The notes below the pieces were generated by a model. That model did not search any database and was not told where the DNA came from. It saw only the letters and a program-made list of their open reading frames with translations. The position numbers were made by a program, and so were the translations under genes. This document shows, piece by piece, positions 15,400 through 17,868 of a DNA stretch of 17,868 nt (the stretch's first letter is position 1; the number at the start of each line of letters is the position of its first letter). Origin of the DNA: Segatella salivae DSM 15606 (GTDB lineage: Bacteria > Bacteroidota > Bacteroidia > Bacteroidales > Bacteroidaceae); NCBI RefSeq assembly GCF_000185845.1, contig NZ_GL629647.1:81606-99473 (forward strand), given 5' to 3'.

Positions 15400-17019
15400 T
15401 TAATTATACATCTTTGCTTTCTGCTCTTTAATGCCTTCATCATGAATATATTCATCATAAGACATTAACTTGTCTATTGTTCCCTTTGGAGTCAATTCAA
15501 TGATTCTGTCGGCCACAGTTTCAATGAATTCGTGGTCATGACTTGAGAAAAGGATGTTTCCTTTGAATAATGTCAGGTTGTTGTTAAAGGCCTGAATGCT
15601 CTCCAAGTCGAGGTGGTTTGTTGGGGTATCGAGGATCAAGCAGTTTGCATTTTGTAGCTGCATACGTGCTATCATACAGCGCATCTTCTCACCACCTGAT
15701 AAAACATTGACTTTCTTCAGCACTTCTTCACCACTGAAAAGCATCCTACCTAAGTAGCCTTTCATCATGACTTCATTACCTACACCATATTGACTTAGCC
15801 AATCAATAAGATTTTTGTCGCTATTGAAAAAATCGGTGTTGTCGAGTGGGAGATAGGCTGTTGTGATGGTAACTCCCCATTTATAAGTGCCTGCATCGGC
15901 TTGCCTGTTGCCATTGATAATCTCAAACAAGGCTGTCATAGCTTTGGGATTATGGCTCAAGAAAACAACTTTCTGTCCTTTTTCAATATTGAAATTGACA
16001 TCATCGAAGAGCACGGTTCCATCTGGCTCAACGGCTTTCAAACCTTCAACTTCAAGAATTTGATTGCCCGGTTCACGTTCCATTTGGAAGATGATTCCTG
16101 GATATTTACGGCTTGAAGGCTTGATTTCATCAACATTCAGCTTTTCAAGCATCTTCTTTCTTGAAGTGGTTTGTTTACTCTTTGCAACGTTTGCAGAGAA
16201 TCGACGGATAAACTCTTCCAACTGTTTCTTCTTCTCTTCGGCCTTTAACTTCTGGTTTTGTGCCTGACGAAGTGCCAATTGAGAACTCTCATACCAGAAC
16301 GAATAGTTACCTGAGAACACCGTAACCTTTCCGTAATCAATATCAATCGTTTGTGTTGAAACGGCATCGAGGAAGTGGCGGTCGTGGCTGACTACGAGCA
16401 CCGTTTGCGTCTCGTCAATCTCTCCAAGATAGTCTTCCAACCATTCAACAGTATCCAAGTCGAGGTCATTCGTAGGCTCATCAAGCAACAAATTGTCTGG
16501 TTTGCCAAACAAGGCCTTTGCCAACATGACACGCACTTTCTCGGTATTGCTCAGCTCGCCTACCATTTTCTGATGCAAATCTTCTTGAACACCTAAGTTC
16601 TGCAAGAGTTGTGCGGCATCACTTTCTGCCTCCCAACCATTCATTTCGGCAAACTTCTCCTCTAATTCTGCAGCCAAATTACCATCTTCTTCGGTCATTT
16701 CTGCCTTCGAATATAAGCGCTCACGCTCTTTCATATTCTCCCAAAGAGGCTGGTGGCCCATAAGAACCGTGTCCATAACACGATATTCATCATATTTGAA
16801 ATGGTCTTGCTCCAGCACCGAAAGGCGTTCACCCGGCCCGAGCTCCACACTTCCGTGATTCGGCTCTAAGTCACCACTAATGGCACGAAGCAACGTAGAC
16901 TTACCTGCACCATTGGCTCCAATGACGCCATAGATGTTGCCACGTGTAAACTTAATATTTACGTCTTTGTAAAGTACTCTCTTTCCGAATTGGATAGCAA
17001 GATTTGTTAATGTTATCAT
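15400..17019 (-). CDS. ABC-F family ATPase, YbiT-like, with one degenerate ATP site
   Basis: ABC-F proteins are soluble twin-ATPase factors that act on the ribosome, for translation or antibiotic protection. The 539-residue protein is closest to YbiT (about 530) in its ends and in the linker motif RRFSANVAKSKQTTSRKKML (about 272-291). Half 1 has an intact Walker A GANGAGKST (34-42), Walker B LLLDEPTND with Glu181, and SHD (211-213), but its signature is LSNTEK (156-161) instead of LSGGEK. Half 2 has an intact signature LSGGEK (440-445), yet its Walker A has become LSHNPKAMT (354-362) with no Gly-Lys-Ser/Thr, and its catalytic Glu is Thr465 (LILDTPTNHLD). All three losses belong to the same composite site. 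Drug resistance is not indicated. A -7 box (17052-17059) lies 32 bp upstream, and a long terminator follows. Confidence 0.9.
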   Translation of the reverse strand: MITLTNLAIQFGKRVLYKDVNIKFTRGNIYGVIGANGAGKSTLLRAISGDLEPNHGSVELGPGERLSVLEQDHFKYDEYRVMDTVLMGHQPLWENMKERERLYSKAEMTEEDGNLAAELEEKFAEMNGWEAESDAAQLLQNLGVQEDLHQKMVGELSNTEKVRVMLAKALFGKPDNLLLDEPTNDLDLDTVEWLEDYLGEIDETQTVLVVSHDRHFLDAVSTQTIDIDYGKVTVFSGNYSFWYESSQLALRQAQNQKLKAEEKKKQLEEFIRRFSANVAKSKQTTSRKKMLEKLNVDEIKPSSRKYPGIIFQMEREPGNQILEVEGLKAVEPDGTVLFDDVNFNIEKGQKVVFLSHNPKAMTALFEIINGNRQADAGTYKWGVTITTAYLPLDNTDFFNSDKNLIDWLSQYGVGNEVMMKGYLGRMLFSGEEVLKKVNVLSGGEKMRCMIARMQLQNANCLILDTPTNHLDLESIQAFNNNLTLFKGNILFSSHDHEFIETVADRIIELTPKGTIDKLMSYDEYIHDEGIKEQKAKMYN

Positions 17020-17032
17020 TTTATCCTATGCC

Positions 17033-17290
17033 TTATAAATATAATTTGGTGCAAAGATAATCAAAAAACTTCGGATTCCCGAGGTCATGCCTGCTATTTT
17101 CACAAATATGGTAAATTCCCGTGTGTTTACTCCGGTTTGTTTTGGAAAAAGCCAACGAATTGGTTAAAGTCTTGGATTATCTGATTAAAATGTAGATTTG
17201 TAGACTGAACGATAACGGCAGCATAGTGTCTACAGCCCATACGGAATAAGGTGTACGAATGTTTAGACGATTAAGATTGAGTGCTTTCAT
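17033..17290 (-). pseudogene. Possible vestigial reading frame, one internal stop
   Basis: Reading from the ATG at 17290 on the minus strand gives 37 residues (MKALNLNRLNIRTPYSVWAV at the start), then TAA at 17177-17179, then 47 further open codons to a stop at 17033-17035. A second frame from the ATG at 17240 gives 37 residues ending in FFQNKPE at 17127. Neither resembles a family I know. The frame follows the 47-residue gene by 11 bp, and its end overlaps the ABC-F -7 box. Chance cannot be excluded. Confidence 0.25.
17052..17059 (-). promoter_or_regulatory. -7 box for the ABC-F gene
   Basis: TATCTTTG on the minus strand, followed by C, matches TAnnTTTG and lies 32 bp upstream of the ABC-F ATG. 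No good TTTG is seen 20 bp upstream. Confidence 0.55.
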
Positions 17291-17301
17291 GACATTTTTT
17301 A

Positions 17302-17445
17302 TTAAGTGTTGGTAGACCTCAATTTGGCAAGTTCTTTAAATTCTTGCTCTGTTTTCTCTACCCATTCGCGTTTGCGCTCTATCATTTTGTGTAGCGCCTC
17401 CGCTGCTTCCTCGCGGTTTGAATATTTTACTGTCTTGTATGCCAT
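17302..17445 (-). CDS. Small 47-residue charged protein, function unknown
   Basis: The frame encodes 47 residues, starting MAYKTVKYSNREEAAEALHK and continuing as a strongly charged amphipathic helix rich in Glu, Lys and Arg (about 11-42), which looks like a coiled coil. Three signals support it as real: AGGAGG at 17453-17458, 7 nt before the ATG; a promoter at 17476-17507 with exact spacing; and a terminator-like hairpin repeat just upstream that insulates it. It has no Cys, no membrane segment and no signal peptide. I do not recognise a characterised family. The strong Shine-Dalgarno site is unlike its neighbours and may point to foreign or mobile origin (inference). It could be a small regulatory or structural protein, or an accessory frame of a lost mobile element. 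Confidence 0.65.
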   Translation of the reverse strand: MAYKTVKYSNREEAAEALHKMIERKREWVEKTEQEFKELAKLRSTNT

Positions 17446-17475
17446 AAGTTAACCTCCTGTTTTTTTGTGATGATG

Positions 17476-17507
17476 CAAAGATAATGCTTTCCTCTGATAA
17501 CTCCAAA
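17476..17507 (-). promoter_or_regulatory. Promoter of the 47-residue gene
   Basis: On the minus strand TTTG (17504-17507) and TATCTTTG followed by C (17476-17483) are separated by exactly 20 bp. This is the best match to the Bacteroidetes promoter consensus in the window. It lies 30 bp upstream of the ATG at 17445. Confidence 0.8.
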
Positions 17508-17530
17508 TATGTGAAGAAAACAAACCCACA

Positions 17531-17578
17531 AAAAAAGGGTGTAGCACTGTTATCGCAATAGCACTGCACCACTACTTT
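17531..17578 (-). terminator. Terminator-like hairpin, copy 2 of the repeat
   Basis: Read on the minus strand this matches positions 1-47 at about 34 of 42 aligned positions up to the CCC, with one extra base, and both copies then run into T6 or more. GGTG...CACC close an imperfect hairpin around a central GATAACAG that both copies share. Its orientation suits termination of minus-strand transcription arriving from the right edge. Confidence 0.7.
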
Positions 17579-17605
17579 AGACTTAGGAGTATTTATGACG
17601 ATACC

Positions 17606-17868
17606 CTATTGTATAACTACGCCACTGAGCAAGTTTTCGTCACAATAAGAGTTAATTTTGAATGCGACTTTGCGCATTTCCCTAAGCTCGACAATTTTAT
17701 GGTTGGTTTTTATGGTTAATGCCAAAGTCGGGCTTTTCTGTTGTTCCGCCGCCGGCTTTCACCAATTCATACATGTTGAACTGGAACTGCAAGTGATGCG
17801 AATTAATGTAGTTCGAGCAATTACTCCCCTCAACTTTGAGCACCTTGGGAAGTTGCAAAGGCTTCATT
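17606..17868 (-). pseudogene. Possible frameshifted 3' end of a minus-strand gene, cut by the window edge
   Basis: Entering from the right, one frame reads MKPLQLPKVLKVEG (ATG at 17867) and on to a stop at 17697. From about 17745 a second frame, shifted by one base, reads protein-like (for example TNHKIVELREMRKVAFKINS) to a TAG at 17606-17608, 28 bp before the hairpin repeat. Joined, they would form one gene with a frameshift. No family is recognised. The plus strand is also open in the matching register (ATG at 17712 to the edge), so the strand is not certain. Confidence 0.3.

Noticed and set aside
17336..17572. 78-codon minus-strand frame overlapping the 47-residue gene
   Set aside because: It starts inside the hairpin repeat and crosses the promoter and Shine-Dalgarno site of the 47-residue gene, which has far better start signals in another frame.
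1..17868. CRISPR arrays, tRNA or rRNA genes
   Set aside because: No regularly spaced direct repeats and no tRNA or rRNA sequence were seen on reading both strands.
17531..17868. A defined insertion sequence at the right edge
   Set aside because: The hairpin repeat could be an element end, but no transposase, matching inner terminal repeat or target duplication is visible within the window.

Overview
The window looks like chromosomal DNA from a Bacteroidales bacterium, most likely Prevotella or a close relative. Three things point there: moderate-to-low GC; promoters of the Bacteroidetes type (TTTG at -33 and TAnnTTTG at -7, 20 bp apart where both boxes are clear) with few Shine-Dalgarno sites; and gene content such as a malic enzyme fused to a phosphotransacetylase domain, a FucP/GluP-type galactose transporter beside galM and galK, and a YbiT-like ABC-F protein with one decayed ATP site. 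The genus is an inference from style and content.

Layout. Positions 1-47 hold a terminator-like hairpin that ends something outside the left edge. A small lipoprotein gene (60-443, minus) diverges from lepA (527-2320, plus). A Crp/Fnr-type regulator (2371-2967, plus) follows lepA. A strong bidirectional terminator separates it from the convergent maeB-like gene (3035-5323, minus). maeB diverges from a four-gene plus-strand operon (5474-7994): a TetR regulator, a Rossmann/DUF2520 dehydrogenase-like protein, a KdsC-type HAD phosphatase and a Maf nucleotide pyrophosphatase, mostly overlapping or almost touching. Positions 7995-8403 hold no credible gene.

From 8456 to 17445 every recognised gene is on the minus strand. 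In order of transcription from the right these are: a 47-residue small gene with a textbook promoter and Shine-Dalgarno site; the ABC-F ATPase (15400-17019); a long terminator; the chaperone and folate operon grpE-dnaJ-folC (12218-15270); and the galactose operon galM-transporter-galK (8456-12117), which has its own promoter and ends in a terminator.

Most of the window is ordinary housekeeping: translation (LepA, ABC-F), proteostasis (GrpE, DnaJ), folate retention (FolC), galactose uptake and entry to the Leloir pathway (transporter, GalM, GalK), malate to pyruvate conversion, and envelope sugar and nucleotide hygiene (KdsC, Maf). I did not find a convincing new multi-gene system. The observations most worth checking are the matching inverted hairpin repeats at the two ends, the 47-residue gene beside one of them, the vestigial reading frames around it, the decay of one composite ATP site in the ABC-F protein, and the mirror-image promoter region between maeB and tetR.
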